A stretch of 64,000 nt of DNA from assembly GCF_900111125.1 (NCBI RefSeq), contig NZ_FOGE01000013.1, forward strand, positions 79,066 to 143,065. The letters are read 5' to 3'. Below the pieces are notes generated by a model. That model was not told the origin of the DNA, made no database searches, and saw only the letters and a program-made list of their open reading frames with translations. The translations under genes were made by a program, and so were the position numbers. This document shows, piece by piece, positions 55,137 through 64,000 of the stretch. This DNA is from Sphingobium sp. YR768 (lineage in GTDB: Bacteria; Pseudomonadota; Alphaproteobacteria; Sphingomonadales; Sphingomonadaceae). Each line of letters starts with the position of its first letter. The stretch's first letter is position 1.

Positions 55137-57214
55137 GCCAGCATCCTCAGCGAAGGTTCGCGTGCGTAGAAGCGCTGCGCGGCGGCCTTCACGAACGCGC
55201 CTTCCAGGCCAGTCACACCCCCATCGCGCTCTACCCCCGCCTTGTCGAGCAACGGCTGTGCTGCGTCGCTCGCGCCGATCGCCTTGAGATGCCCGAAAGC
55301 GTTCATCACGAAGTCGACCGCAGCTGCCTCCTTGACCAGAGCGGCACAACCTTCCTCCGACAGGATGATGGCCACCGCGTCGAAGATCTGGCTGGGCGAT
55401 CCGGCGAGTTGACCATCGGCCTTCTGCATCGTTCCGTCGGAGAGCTTCGCGCCACCGACCTTGGGAGCAACCACCACCGCCTTGCCCTTGGCCTTCTTCA
55501 CCGCCTTCATGACGGTCGAGAATTCGGCAGCGTCGGTCCCGTCTGCGATCAGGATGCCCACCGCACGGCCCTCGAGCGTCGCCTTCATATTTTTGTGAAT
55601 CGAGAGCGCGTCCGACGGCTTCATGTCGATCGGCGTCTTTCCGGCCGGAGCCTTCTTCGGCAACTCGATCCCGAGGCCGGCGGCCACCCGCTTCGCGAGA
55701 TCCTCGTCGACGTTCCGAAGATTGGCGACCATGCGGCCCGGCACTTGGTCGAGCAGGCCGACCTTCGACAGCTCGAACACGAAGGACGATGCGATATGCG
55801 CCTGCTCGCTCTCAGTCTGAGAACGGTAGAACAGCCGAGCCTGGCTGTAGTGATCGGCGAAGGTCTCCGAGCGGACCCGCAGCTTCTCGCCGCTCTCGTC
55901 CGGCCCCGTCGCGGCGTCCACCGTCGCAAACCCGGCCATAGGGCTCTCACGCGGTCCGCCCTCCACGCCATGTGCGGCGAGGCTGTTCGGCTCATAGTTG
56001 GCGCGCCCCTTGGGCACCATCGTCTGCATCTTGCCGTCCCGCTGGAAGTTGCCGAACGGGCAGCGCGGAGCGTTAATCGGAATCTGATGAAAGTTGGTCG
56101 TGCCCAGGCGCGAGTTCTGGGTATCGAGATAGGAAAAGAGCCGCCCCTGCAGCAAGGGATCGTTCGAAAAATCGATACCCGGCGGGATGTTCGATGGCAG
56201 AAACGCCACCTGCTCCGTCTCGGCGAAGAAATTGTCGACGTTGCGATTGAGGGTCAGCGTCCCGATCAACCGAACCGGCACATCTTCCTCTGGAATGAGC
56301 TTGGTCGCATCGAGCACGTCGTAGGGTTGGGCATCGGCGAAAACCTGGTCGAACACCTGGATGCCGAGATCCCACTGCGGAAAATCGCCAGTATCAATCG
56401 CCTCGAACAGGTCGCGGCGCTGATAGTCGTTGTCGGCGGCCTGAAGCTTGAGCGCCTCGTCCCAGATCGTAGACTGGATGCCGAGCCGCGGCTTCCAGTG
56501 GAATTTGACGAAACTCGCTTTGCCCGCCGCGTTGACCAGCTTGAAGGTATGCACCCCAAACCCTTCCATCGTCCGGAACGAACGCGGTAGGGTGCGATCG
56601 GACATCGCCCAAATCAGCATATGGGTCGTTTCCGGCATCAGCGACGCCCAGTCCCAGAAGGTGTCGTGCGCGCTGCCGGCCTGGGGATAACCACGGTCGG
56701 CCTCCATCTTCACGGCATGAACCAGGTCGGGAAACTTCAGCGCGTCCTGGATGAAGAAGACCGGAATGTTGTTGCCGACCAGATCCCAGTTGCCCTCACG
56801 GGTGTAGAACTTGACCGCGAAGCCCCGCACGTCGCGGGGCGTGTCGACTGAGCCGGCACCGCCTGCGACCGTTGAGAAGCGGACGAAAACCTCCGTCTTC
56901 TCGCCCTTCGTGAACACCGCGGCCTTCGACAGGTCGGAGATATCATCGGTCGCCTCGAACACTCCGTGCGCACCCGAGCCGCGGGCATGAACGATCCGCT
57001 CGGGAATGCGCTCGTGATCGAAGTGGAAAATCTTCTCGCGCAGGACGAAGTCCTCGAGCAGCGTGGGTCCGCGCGAACCGCTCTTTAACGAGTTTTGATT
57101 GTCAGATACGGGAACACCGTGGTTGGTAGTGAGGACCGCCGTGTCCAGACCTTCCGCACTCTGATGGGTCTCGCCGCCGGTGGGCTTGCTGCTGGACTTG
57201 GGTGACTTGGCCAT
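55133..57214 (-). CDS. katE: Large-subunit (clade II) catalase, second copy
   Basis: 693-aa HPII-type catalase. [20 protein letters not shown] (His), [18 protein letters not shown] (Asn), and [14 protein letters not shown] (haem Tyr) are intact, and the C-terminal flavodoxin-like domain ([27 protein letters not shown]) is present. Its N-terminus is about 50 residues shorter than the copy at 31683. It is the first gene of a five-gene operon whose junctions are all ATGA overlaps. Confidence 0.95.
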   Translation of the reverse strand: MAKSPKSSSKPTGGETHQSAEGLDTAVLTTNHGVPVSDNQNSLKSGSRGPTLLEDFVLREKIFHFDHERIPERIVHARGSGAHGVFEATDDISDLSKAAVFTKGEKTEVFVRFSTVAGGAGSVDTPRDVRGFAVKFYTREGNWDLVGNNIPVFFIQDALKFPDLVHAVKMEADRGYPQAGSAHDTFWDWASLMPETTHMLIWAMSDRTLPRSFRTMEGFGVHTFKLVNAAGKASFVKFHWKPRLGIQSTIWDEALKLQAADNDYQRRDLFEAIDTGDFPQWDLGIQVFDQVFADAQPYDVLDATKLIPEEDVPVRLIGTLTLNRNVDNFFAETEQVAFLPSNIPPGIDFSNDPLLQGRLFSYLDTQNSRLGTTNFHQIPINAPRCPFGNFQRDGKMQTMVPKGRANYEPNSLAAHGVEGGPRESPMAGFATVDAATGPDESGEKLRVRSETFADHYSQARLFYRSQTESEQAHIASSFVFELSKVGLLDQVPGRMVANLRNVDEDLAKRVAAGLGIELPKKAPAGKTPIDMKPSDALSIHKNMKATLEGRAVGILIADGTDAAEFSTVMKAVKKAKGKAVVVAPKVGGAKLSDGTMQKADGQLAGSPSQIFDAVAIILSEEGCAALVKEAAAVDFVMNAFGHLKAIGASDAAQPLLDKAGVERDGGVTGLEGAFVKAAAQRFYAREPSLRMLA

Positions 57215-57579
57215 GCCGGACTGTCCTCTCTACGCGGGCACCTCCGATCGCACCCACGCTAGTCCGCCATCACGATGCCAGCCTAGCTGCTCATCGGATG
57301 ATCCAACGCTGGTGTTCGAAGCACGGACCGAGACATTCAGCCCGTTCCGCCCTAACGTGCGAGATGCGCTTTGGTCACCTTCGAGTACGACTATCTAGCA
57401 TTTTTCGTGGATTCTTAATCTGCGTTTATAACGGTGAATGCGCGGTGACAGGCTTCATCGTGCGCATTCGAATGGATCGAGCTTGCATGGAAAATAGCAG
57501 GCGACCAACCTTGACAGGCATCCCTCCCGCCCCGGATTTGTTAGTTGCCCAGGGCATTCATTAAATCGGGCACGCGAAC
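57215..57579. other. Gap between katE and poxB promoter/end regions
   Basis: 365 nt holding the katE leader and the 3' tail of poxB. I see no coding similarity and no clear terminator. A GGAAC at 57343-57347 (minus) is followed by CGTG at 18 nt, a poor EcfG match that I do not count. Confidence 0.4.
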
Positions 57580-59325
57580 TTAGAACAGCTTTCGCAGCAA
57601 TCCGGCATTTGTCTTGCCAAGCTCGATGATCTCGTCACCACGCCCGCTCATGATTGCTTTGGCCATATAGAGAGTAAAGCCCTTCATCTGCTCAAGCGTG
57701 ACCTTGGGCGGGAGGGACAGCTCCGTTCGTGCCGTCACGGCATCTAACAAGGCAGGTCCGGGGTGCGACAGGACGTCGTGCATAGCGCTGTCCAGTTCCC
57801 CTGGATCAGAAACACGCACACCGTGAATGCCAATGCTGCGCGCCATGGCGGCAAAATCCGGATTATCGAGCGCGACCCCCGTCTCGATAAGGCCGGCTGC
57901 CTTCATTTCCATTTCGACAAAACCCAGGGTGCCGTTGTTGAAAAGGATGATCTTTACCGGCAGGTTGAGCTGCCGCAGGGTCAACAGTTCGCCCATCAGC
58001 ATTGCAAGGCCGCCATCGCCAGACAAGGTGACAATCTGCCGATCCGGATAAGAGACCTGCGCGCCGATTGCCTGAGGGAGCGCGTTTGCCATCGAGCCAT
58101 GATTGAAAGATCCAAGGAGCCGGCGACGGCCATTCATCTTGAGGTAGCGCGCCGCCCAGACCGTTGGCGTGCCAACGTCGCAGGCAAAGACTGCATCGTC
58201 GCTTGCTTGTTCGCTCAGCACCCGGGCGACATGCTGGGGATGAAGGATACCACCCGGTTTGCCATTGGCCAGCTCGTCCAGCCCGTCCCGCGCCTTGGCA
58301 TAATCCTCTCTGGCCGATGCGAGGAAGCCATTATCGCGGTTGCCATGCACCAAGGGAAGTATCGCCTCGATCGTCGCGCCGACATCACCCAGCACGCCAA
58401 GATCGATCGGCGTCCTGCGCCCCAAATTTTCCGGCCGCACGTCGATCTGCACGACCTTTGCCTTGTTCGGATAAAATTGACGATAGGGAAAGTCTGTTCC
58501 GAGCATCAGCAGGAGATCGCATGCCATCATCGCCTCGTAGCCCGACGAAAAGCCGATCAAGCCGGTCATCCCCACGTCATAGGGATTGGCATATTCGACC
58601 CACTCCTTTCCGCCCAGCGCATGAACGATGGGCGCCTGGAGCGCACCGGCGATCTGCAGCAATTGCGTATGAGCATCCCTGCACCCCCGCCCGGCAAGGA
58701 TCGTGATGCGGCCAGCCTCGTTGAGCATGGTCGCGAGTTTTCCAAGCTGGTCAGGATGAGCGCTCACCGTGGACTTAGCTGGCAGCAGCGCATCGACAGA
58801 TCGCGCGATCTGCCCTTTGGCCGCCTGTAGCGCAACGTCACCTGGGATCGATACGACCGCAACGCCTCGATGCCCTACCGCCGCACGTATCGCTGTCTCA
58901 AGCGTTCGCGGCATCTGGTCAGCATCCGAGATCGTCTCGCAATATACGCTGCAATCCTTGAACAGGGCTTCAGGCTTGGTCTCCTGGAAATAATTAGAGC
59001 CGATCTCGGCGCTTGGAATCTGGGCGGCAATGGCAAGAACGGGAACGCGGGTCCGATGGCAATCATAAAGCCCATTGATCAGATGCATGTTACCCGGCCC
59101 ACAGGACCCGGCGCAAACCGCCAGTTCGCCAGTAAGCTGGGCTTCAGCACCAGCAGCAAATGCGCCCGCCTCCTCGTTGCGAACATGGACCCAGTCAATA
59201 TTGCCCTGACGCCGCAGGCTCTCGGTGATCCCGTTAAGGCTATCGCCTACCACGCCATAAATCCGCTTCACGCCAGCCAGATGAAGGGTTTGGGTGAAAA
59301 GGTCGGAAACAGTCATTTTGGACAT
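57580..59325 (-). CDS. poxB: Ubiquinone-dependent pyruvate dehydrogenase (pyruvate oxidase)
   Basis: 581-aa TPP/FAD peripheral membrane enzyme that oxidises pyruvate to acetate and CO2, passing electrons to ubiquinone. The TPP motif is TLSGDGGLAMLMGELLTLRQLNLPVKIILFNNGTLGF; the N-terminal Glu in HVRNEEAGAFAAGAEAQL and FAD-site GRGCRDAHTQLLQIAGALQ agree. Length and layout equal E. coli PoxB, a stationary-phase sigma-dependent enzyme, which suits this stress island. Confidence 0.93.
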   Translation of the reverse strand: MSKMTVSDLFTQTLHLAGVKRIYGVVGDSLNGITESLRRQGNIDWVHVRNEEAGAFAAGAEAQLTGELAVCAGSCGPGNMHLINGLYDCHRTRVPVLAIAAQIPSAEIGSNYFQETKPEALFKDCSVYCETISDADQMPRTLETAIRAAVGHRGVAVVSIPGDVALQAAKGQIARSVDALLPAKSTVSAHPDQLGKLATMLNEAGRITILAGRGCRDAHTQLLQIAGALQAPIVHALGGKEWVEYANPYDVGMTGLIGFSSGYEAMMACDLLLMLGTDFPYRQFYPNKAKVVQIDVRPENLGRRTPIDLGVLGDVGATIEAILPLVHGNRDNGFLASAREDYAKARDGLDELANGKPGGILHPQHVARVLSEQASDDAVFACDVGTPTVWAARYLKMNGRRRLLGSFNHGSMANALPQAIGAQVSYPDRQIVTLSGDGGLAMLMGELLTLRQLNLPVKIILFNNGTLGFVEMEMKAAGLIETGVALDNPDFAAMARSIGIHGVRVSDPGELDSAMHDVLSHPGPALLDAVTARTELSLPPKVTLEQMKGFTLYMAKAIMSGRGDEIIELGKTNAGLLRKLF

Positions 59326-59610
59326 CGGCGAACTCCGGGCAATTGGGTGGCATCAGGATTTTTGGCCTCTCTCCTGGCGCAGATGCCCGCATGGACTTTT
59401 ACCCGGCTCGCACTCGCTCCGCTCACTTAACAAATGAACAGAGCGAACGTTGCGAGGCTCGACAGACTATAATGGCGGCGTCCTGTCGGACCACGCTGCG
59501 GGCTGAAGTAATTCCCGCCCAGGCAGGTGCGTCCATCCGATCTCGCTATAGTGTGGCACCAAAGCTCCAAGTGACCGTTTGTGCAAGGTTACCGGAAGAA
59601 GGAAGCACAG

Positions 59611-60120
59611 ATGCCCCTCATCATCAACGGTTCTCCCGCCCCCATTCCCCATGATCCGCGCGTGTCGCTGCTGGATCTGTTGCGAGAGTCGCTGCATCTT
59701 CCTGGCACGAAAAAAGGTTGTGATCAGGGCGCGTGTGGGGCTTGTACCGTGCTTGTTGATGGCGAGCGAATATTGTCCTGTCTTGCCTTGGCTGTGCAAT
59801 ATGAAGGCCGGGAAATCACCACGGTCGAAGGGCTGGCAAGCGAAAATGGACTTCACCCGATGCAGGAGGCCTTCATTGTCCATGATGGTTTTCAGTGCGG
59901 CTATTGCACGCCGGGTCAAATCTGCTCGGCCATCGGCATGGCAGCCGAAGTCAGGCGCGGCGTGCCAAGCCATGTCAGCGCGGACCTCACCGCAGATGTG
60001 GCTTTGACCCGCGAGGAATTGCAGGAGCGCATGAGCGGCAATCTCTGCCGTTGCGGGGCTCATAACGGGATCATCGATGCCATCCGCGACGTGCTCGAAA
60101 CCCCGGAGACAGCGGTATGA
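59611..60120 (+). CDS. paoA: [2Fe-2S] subunit of aldehyde oxidoreductase (PaoA-type)
   Basis: 169 aa from the ATG at 59611 behind GAAGGAAG. Two [2Fe-2S] clusters: Cys37/42/45/57 (GCDQGACGACTV ... LSCL) and Cys96/99/146/148 (CGYC ... LCRCG). It is the electron-transfer subunit of a xanthine-oxidase-family enzyme. The family-typical Tat leader of PaoA (YagT) is absent. ATGA overlap with the next gene. The 285-nt gap before it holds a TATAAT at 59468 and nothing else clear. Confidence 0.9.
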   Translation: MPLIINGSPAPIPHDPRVSLLDLLRESLHLPGTKKGCDQGACGACTVLVDGERILSCLALAVQYEGREITTVEGLASENGLHPMQEAFIVHDGFQCGYCTPGQICSAIGMAAEVRRGVPSHVSADLTADVALTREELQERMSGNLCRCGAHNGIIDAIRDVLETPETAV

Positions 60121-61103
60121 ACCCGTTCAGCTATGTGCGAGCCGTCGACAGTGCAGACGCGCTGCGCCACCGGGCAGGCCATGAGGCCGCCTATCTGGGC
60201 GGCGGCACCAATCTGGTCGACCTCATGCGCGAAACGGTGGCGCGCCCAGAGAAGCTGGTAGACATTACCGGCCTATCGAGCGCAATCACCCAGAGCGATG
60301 ATGGCGGCTTGCTGATCGGTGCAGCCGCGCGCAACACCGCGCTTGCCGAGCATCAGGCAGTGCGAACCCGCTACCCCGTGCTTGCGCGCGCCATTCTTGC
60401 TGGTGCCTCTGGGCAGATTCGAAACATGGCAACAGTCGGTGGTAATCTCCTGCAACGCACGCGATGCGCATATTTCTACGATACGGACGGGTCGTACTGT
60501 AATAAGCGGCGGCCGGCATCGGGATGCGACGCCTTGGAGGGTTTCAACCGCAACCACGCGATCCTTGGCGCATCACCGGCCTGCGTCGCCACGCACCCCT
60601 CCGACATGTGCGTGGCTCTGGCTGCGCTGGATGCGACGGTGCATGTGGAAGGGAAAGCCGGCCCGCGGACCCTGCCCTTAATCGACCTGCATCGCCTGCC
60701 GGGCGATCATCCGGACATCGACACCACGCTGGACCAGGGCGAACTTATCACCGCCATCGCCTTGCCGCCGCTCGCATTTGCAAGCCGATCGACCTATCGC
60801 AAGGTTCGCGATCGATCGAGCTATGCCTTCGCGCTCATATCCGTCGCCGCCGCGCTGAAAATCGAGGATGGAAGGATAAGCGATGCGCGGATTGCCTTGG
60901 GCGGCGTGGCGCACAAACCATGGCGCGCTTTCAAGGCGGAGGCCGCGCTGCAGGGCAATGAGGCGACTGAGCCGCTGTTCCGCGCGGCCGCTATGGCAGA
61001 GCTCGCGGACGCACAGTCGCTCAGCCAGAATGGCTTCAAGATCGAACTCGCGAAGCGTACCCTGATCGCCACATTGGCGGATCTCGTTGGAGGCGCATCA
61101 TGA
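60117..61103 (+). CDS. paoB: FAD subunit of aldehyde oxidoreductase (PaoB-type)
   Basis: 328-aa FAD-binding subunit. GGGTNLVDLMRETV is the PxxxGGGTxLxDxM FAD site; GNLLQRTRCAYFYDTDGSYCNKRRPASGCDALEGFN plus ILGASPACVATHPSDM supplies the Cys residues that in PaoB bind an extra [4Fe-4S] cluster. C-terminal CO-dehydrogenase-flavin-like domain. Between PaoA and PaoC with 4-nt overlaps. Confidence 0.92.
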   Translation: MNPFSYVRAVDSADALRHRAGHEAAYLGGGTNLVDLMRETVARPEKLVDITGLSSAITQSDDGGLLIGAAARNTALAEHQAVRTRYPVLARAILAGASGQIRNMATVGGNLLQRTRCAYFYDTDGSYCNKRRPASGCDALEGFNRNHAILGASPACVATHPSDMCVALAALDATVHVEGKAGPRTLPLIDLHRLPGDHPDIDTTLDQGELITAIALPPLAFASRSTYRKVRDRSSYAFALISVAAALKIEDGRISDARIALGGVAHKPWRAFKAEAALQGNEATEPLFRAAAMAELADAQSLSQNGFKIELAKRTLIATLADLVGGAS

Positions 61104-63433
61104 GCATTATCGACTCAGCCAAATCCGCCGCGCAGACTCTGGTGCAGAGAGCGATGAGCAAGCTGGTCCCGCTCGCGCCCGACAGCTGGATTCCCGGCGG
61201 CATCCCCGATCCCCTGATAGCCCGGAAGCATGGGCTGATCGGCACGCCCGTTTCGCGCCTTGATGGTCCACTCAAAGTCCAGGGACGTGCACGCTTTTCC
61301 GCTGAGGTGGATGCGGCCGATATCGCTTATGCCGCCCTCGTCCACGCCACCGTCCCGCGTGGCCGGATTGCAACGCTCGAAACGGCGGCGGCGCGGGCAG
61401 CGCCTGGCGTCATCCTAGTGATGACCCATGAAAATGCTCCCCGCATGAATGCGCCGGCCCTGTTCGGCTCATCGCCGACCGCGGTGGGACCGGCCGACCT
61501 GCCCGTCATGCAGGATGATCGCATCCACTGGAACGGGCAGCCGATCGCCATCGTGCTGGCAGAAACGCAGGAGCAGGCGGACCATGCACGGTCGCTGGTT
61601 GTCGCGACCTATAGCATCGAACCGTCCATCACATCGCTGAAAGCGGCGAAGGATGCCGGACCGAAGCCGGGCCTTTTCATGGGCGAACCGTTGCTGACCC
61701 AAATCGGCGACGCGGAAGCTTCCTTATCCGCAGCGCCCTATAAGGTCGACCACCTCTACCGCACGCCGCGGCACAACCATAACCCGATCGAGCTGCATGG
61801 CGCGACGATCTGGTGGGACGGCGACACGCTTGTGATCCATGACGCAACCCAGATGGTGACGGCTCAAAGCCTGACCATGGCAGGCGTGTTCGACCTGAAG
61901 CCTGAACAGGTTCATATTCTCTCGCCCTATGTCGGTGGCGGCTTTGGCAGCAAGGGCCTTTGGGTGCATCAGATCATCGGCGCCGCCGCCGCTAAGCTGG
62001 CGGGCAGGCCGGTGCGCATCGCCCTCTCGCGCGAAGGCGTGTACCGTGTCGTTGGCGGACGGACCCTGACCGAGCAGCGCGTCGCGATCGGTGCGGAGGC
62101 CGACGGGCGTTTCACGAGCATCATCCATAGCGGGATAGCCGCGATGACCCCGCACAATAATATGCCGGAGCCTTTCATCTTGGGCACCAAGGTCGGCTAT
62201 GGCGCGGACAATTTCAAGTTATCCGTCGAGACGGTCGAGATGGACATAGTGGCCAACACCTTTATGCGCGCGCCAGGCGAGGCGGTGGGGACGTTCGCCC
62301 TGGAATGCGCGATTGACGAACTGGCAGCCGAAATCGGCATGGACCCGGTAGACCTGCGCATTCGCAATGAACCGGAAAAAGACCCCATATCGGGCTTGCC
62401 CTTTTCTTCACGCCACGTTGTCGAGGCATGGCGGCAAGGCGCTGAGCGGTTCGGCTGGGCAGAGCGCATCACGACGCCGGGCACGCGACGCGAGGGCGAA
62501 TGGCTGATCGGCATGGGCTGCGCCACCGGCACCTATCCCTATTACCGGATGCCTGGCGCCGCCGCGCGGATCACCTTGACGAATAACGGCACCGCGACCG
62601 TCGAAATCGCCGCGCATGAAATGGGGATGGGCACAACCACCACGACAGCCATTGTTGCGGCCGAGCGGCTCGGCCTTTCGATGGACAAGATCAATGTCCG
62701 CTACGGGGATTCGACCATACCCGGCGCCATCATGGCCGGCGGCTCGCAGCAGACGGCTGCGATCGGCGGGGCTGTAATCGCCGCCCACAACGCGCTCGTA
62801 GCGCAGCTTCTCAAGATGGCAGGCAATGACTCGCCGCTCGCCGGGCTGTCCCCTGCCGAGGTTGGAAGCGAAGACGGCGCTCTTGTAAAGCTGGACGATC
62901 CGACCCGGCGGGAAAGCTATGCCTCTATCCTGAACCGAGCGCAGATGGACAGCATCGTCGCGTCTGAAGAAGCCTCGCCGCCGCTCGAAATAATGCACTG
63001 GTCGATGCATTCGCACAGCGCGATCTTCTGCGAGGTGGCGGTCAGCACAATCACCGCCGAAACGCGGGTCCGCCGTATATTGGGATCGTTCGACTGCGGC
63101 CGCATTCTCAATCCCAAGACGGCACGCAGCCAGTTTCGCGGTGGCATCATCATGGGGCTGGGCATGGCGCTGATGGAGGAGACGCAATTCGACGAGCGCA
63201 ACGGCCGGATCATGAATCCAAGCCTCTCGGAATATCATATCCCTGTCCATCTGGATGTGCCCGATATCGACGTGATCTGGACCGACATTGCCGATCCGCA
63301 CACACCGATGGGCGCGCATGGCATTGGCGAAATTGGCATTACAGGAACAGCGGCAGCGGTAGCGAATGCTGTCTATAATGCGACTGGCAAACGTATTCGG
63401 GATCTTCCCATTACGCTGGATAAGCTGTTCTGA
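61100..63433 (+). CDS. paoC: Molybdopterin subunit of aldehyde oxidoreductase (PaoC-type)
   Basis: 777-aa catalytic subunit of the xanthine oxidase family that oxidises aromatic or aliphatic aldehydes. Mo-cofactor motif GGGFGSKGLWVHQ; FMRAPGEAVGTF; and GAHGIGEIGITG with the catalytic Glu744. It overlaps paoB by 4 nt. No paoD-like (XdhC family) maturase follows; instead a broken fdhD lies on the other strand. Confidence 0.93.
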   Translation: MSIIDSAKSAAQTLVQRAMSKLVPLAPDSWIPGGIPDPLIARKHGLIGTPVSRLDGPLKVQGRARFSAEVDAADIAYAALVHATVPRGRIATLETAAARAAPGVILVMTHENAPRMNAPALFGSSPTAVGPADLPVMQDDRIHWNGQPIAIVLAETQEQADHARSLVVATYSIEPSITSLKAAKDAGPKPGLFMGEPLLTQIGDAEASLSAAPYKVDHLYRTPRHNHNPIELHGATIWWDGDTLVIHDATQMVTAQSLTMAGVFDLKPEQVHILSPYVGGGFGSKGLWVHQIIGAAAAKLAGRPVRIALSREGVYRVVGGRTLTEQRVAIGAEADGRFTSIIHSGIAAMTPHNNMPEPFILGTKVGYGADNFKLSVETVEMDIVANTFMRAPGEAVGTFALECAIDELAAEIGMDPVDLRIRNEPEKDPISGLPFSSRHVVEAWRQGAERFGWAERITTPGTRREGEWLIGMGCATGTYPYYRMPGAAARITLTNNGTATVEIAAHEMGMGTTTTTAIVAAERLGLSMDKINVRYGDSTIPGAIMAGGSQQTAAIGGAVIAAHNALVAQLLKMAGNDSPLAGLSPAEVGSEDGALVKLDDPTRRESYASILNRAQMDSIVASEEASPPLEIMHWSMHSHSAIFCEVAVSTITAETRVRRILGSFDCGRILNPKTARSQFRGGIIMGLGMALMEETQFDERNGRIMNPSLSEYHIPVHLDVPDIDVIWTDIADPHTPMGAHGIGEIGITGTAAAVANAVYNATGKRIRDLPITLDKLF

Positions 63434-63813
63434 CGGCTATGCGCGAACGGCTCCGGATGGCACCTTGTGCATCACATAACGCAGCGGCATGAACTGCCCC
63501 GTCGCGGCGTTGATCGGCTGCGCCTGAGCCAGAGAAACCAGCGCCCGGAAATGGCCGCCGCATATGCATCACTTCTTCCCGGCAATGGCGGAAGCGGCAG
63601 GATCGCCTGGTCCAGATTCTCGAGACCGCATAGGCCACAGCTGGACCCCGACACCCGATGCCGTACCCGCTCGACCACAGTGGGCAGACAATGTTCGGCC
63701 AAGGTTACTCGCAGGATCGTGCCAGTCGGCCTGAGATGCGTCTCCGCCTCTCTAATGTCCTGCTGACCTAAGATCAGGCGTAAGCGAGGTCTGACGGCCG
63801 CCTTGCGCATCAA
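63434..63813 (-). pseudogene. fdhD: Frameshifted fdhD (formate dehydrogenase accessory sulfurtransferase)
   Basis: Three minus-strand frames give consecutive pieces of FdhD. First, TILRVTLAEH and SSCGLCGLENLDQAILPLPP (the conserved CGLCG pair). Then, after a shift at GCGGCGGCC, FRALVSLAQAQPINAATG. Then, after a shift in a GGGG run, GAVHAAALCDAQGAIR. The last about 40 residues (EDVGRHNALDK in the family) and much of the N-terminus are missing. The gene is non-functional. Confidence 0.8.
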
Positions 63814-63939
63814 GGGTCCGACGGGTTGATTGCCGCTCTTTGAGCGGGGTGGCCGGTGTCGGAAGAGATCGAGGATTCAGCAAGCGGTGCAGCGACTACT
63901 CATATGTAAGCGCCGACGGAAGGCGGCGTTGACGTAGGG

Positions 63940-64000
63940 TTATTTGGGTTTCCGCGGGCGCGGCGCCCATTTCTTGGCGAGTGCCGCGAAGCGAGCGTGG
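63940..64000 (-). CDS. C-terminal end of an unidentified gene entering from the right
   Basis: The last 20 codons of a minus-strand frame, ending FAALAKKWAPRPRKPK before a TAA at 63940. The basic tail is transposase-like but too short to name. The 126 nt before it (63814-63939) hold nothing recognised. Confidence 0.3.
   Translation of the reverse strand, partial: HARFAALAKKWAPRPRKPK

Noticed and set aside
57311..57360. EcfG-type promoter for the second katE
   Set aside because: GGAAC is present but the CGT element is at 18 nt and lacks the final T, outside the accepted spacing.
59468..59473. TATAAT as a sigma-70 promoter of paoABC
   Set aside because: No acceptable -35 at 16-18 nt upstream; kept only as a remark.

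Overview
The window looks like a chromosomal segment of a sphingomonad alphaproteobacterium (Sphingobium / Novosphingobium / Sphingomonas type). This rests on high GC, a large TonB-dependent receptor with a VVTAQRR plug start, many short-chain dehydrogenases, and promoter-like GGAAC-N17-GTT sites of the alphaproteobacterial general stress sigma factor (EcfG) type. No rRNA, tRNA, CRISPR array or intact mobile element was seen.

Layout. 1-6.2 kb: a glycoside-use locus with a Tat-exported GH78 alpha-L-rhamnosidase (cut by the window start), a Tat-exported GH1 beta-glucosidase, a TonB receptor and a divergent TetR regulator. 6.2-6.7 kb: a Rieske oxygenase remnant. 6.9-13.6 kb: a minus-strand carbonyl/electrophile operon (Sad-type aldehyde dehydrogenase, SDR, alpha/beta hydrolase, old yellow enzyme, a tiny ORF, ABM monooxygenase, DJ-1/PfpI protein) with a divergent LysR regulator. 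13.9-17 kb: an IS110 scrap, a 13-8-13 inverted repeat, an ABM-epimerase-CMD operon and a decayed ABC1/UbiB kinase gene. 17.1-20 kb: SDR/TetR pair, EthD protein and a BdcA-like SDR. 20-26.4 kb: an ECF sigma / NrsF-like anti-sigma pair followed by a redox-defence operon (membrane protein, Ohr, disulfide oxidoreductase, racemase, esterase). 26.4-30.2 kb: LysR, EthD, SDR, epoxide-hydrolase-like and VOC proteins.

30.5-64 kb reads as a stress-fitness island: a Crp/Fnr regulator with a 63-aa partner; a first clade II catalase; a seven-gene, translationally coupled glycan cluster (three classes of glycosyltransferase, acyl-CoA-dehydrogenase-like flavoprotein, PIG-L deacetylase, NodS-like methyltransferase); a DUF2383 four-helix protein; a histidine-kinase remnant and a large hybrid kinase with an unusual ParD-like ribbon-helix-helix N-terminus; an exonuclease-BRCT protein; SDRs including YghA; a GFO/IDH/MocA oxidoreductase; a GH15 enzyme; a CsbD-like protein; a second catalase heading a five-gene operon joined by four ATGA overlaps; PoxB; and a PaoABC-type aldehyde oxidoreductase next to a broken fdhD.

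The most promising undescribed systems are the seven-gene glycan cluster (33993-40393) and the catalase-phasin-transglutaminase-FAD-DUF1543 operon (52-57 kb). The RHH-kinase fusion is the most unusual single protein. All functional assignments are from reading protein motifs; no database search was run.
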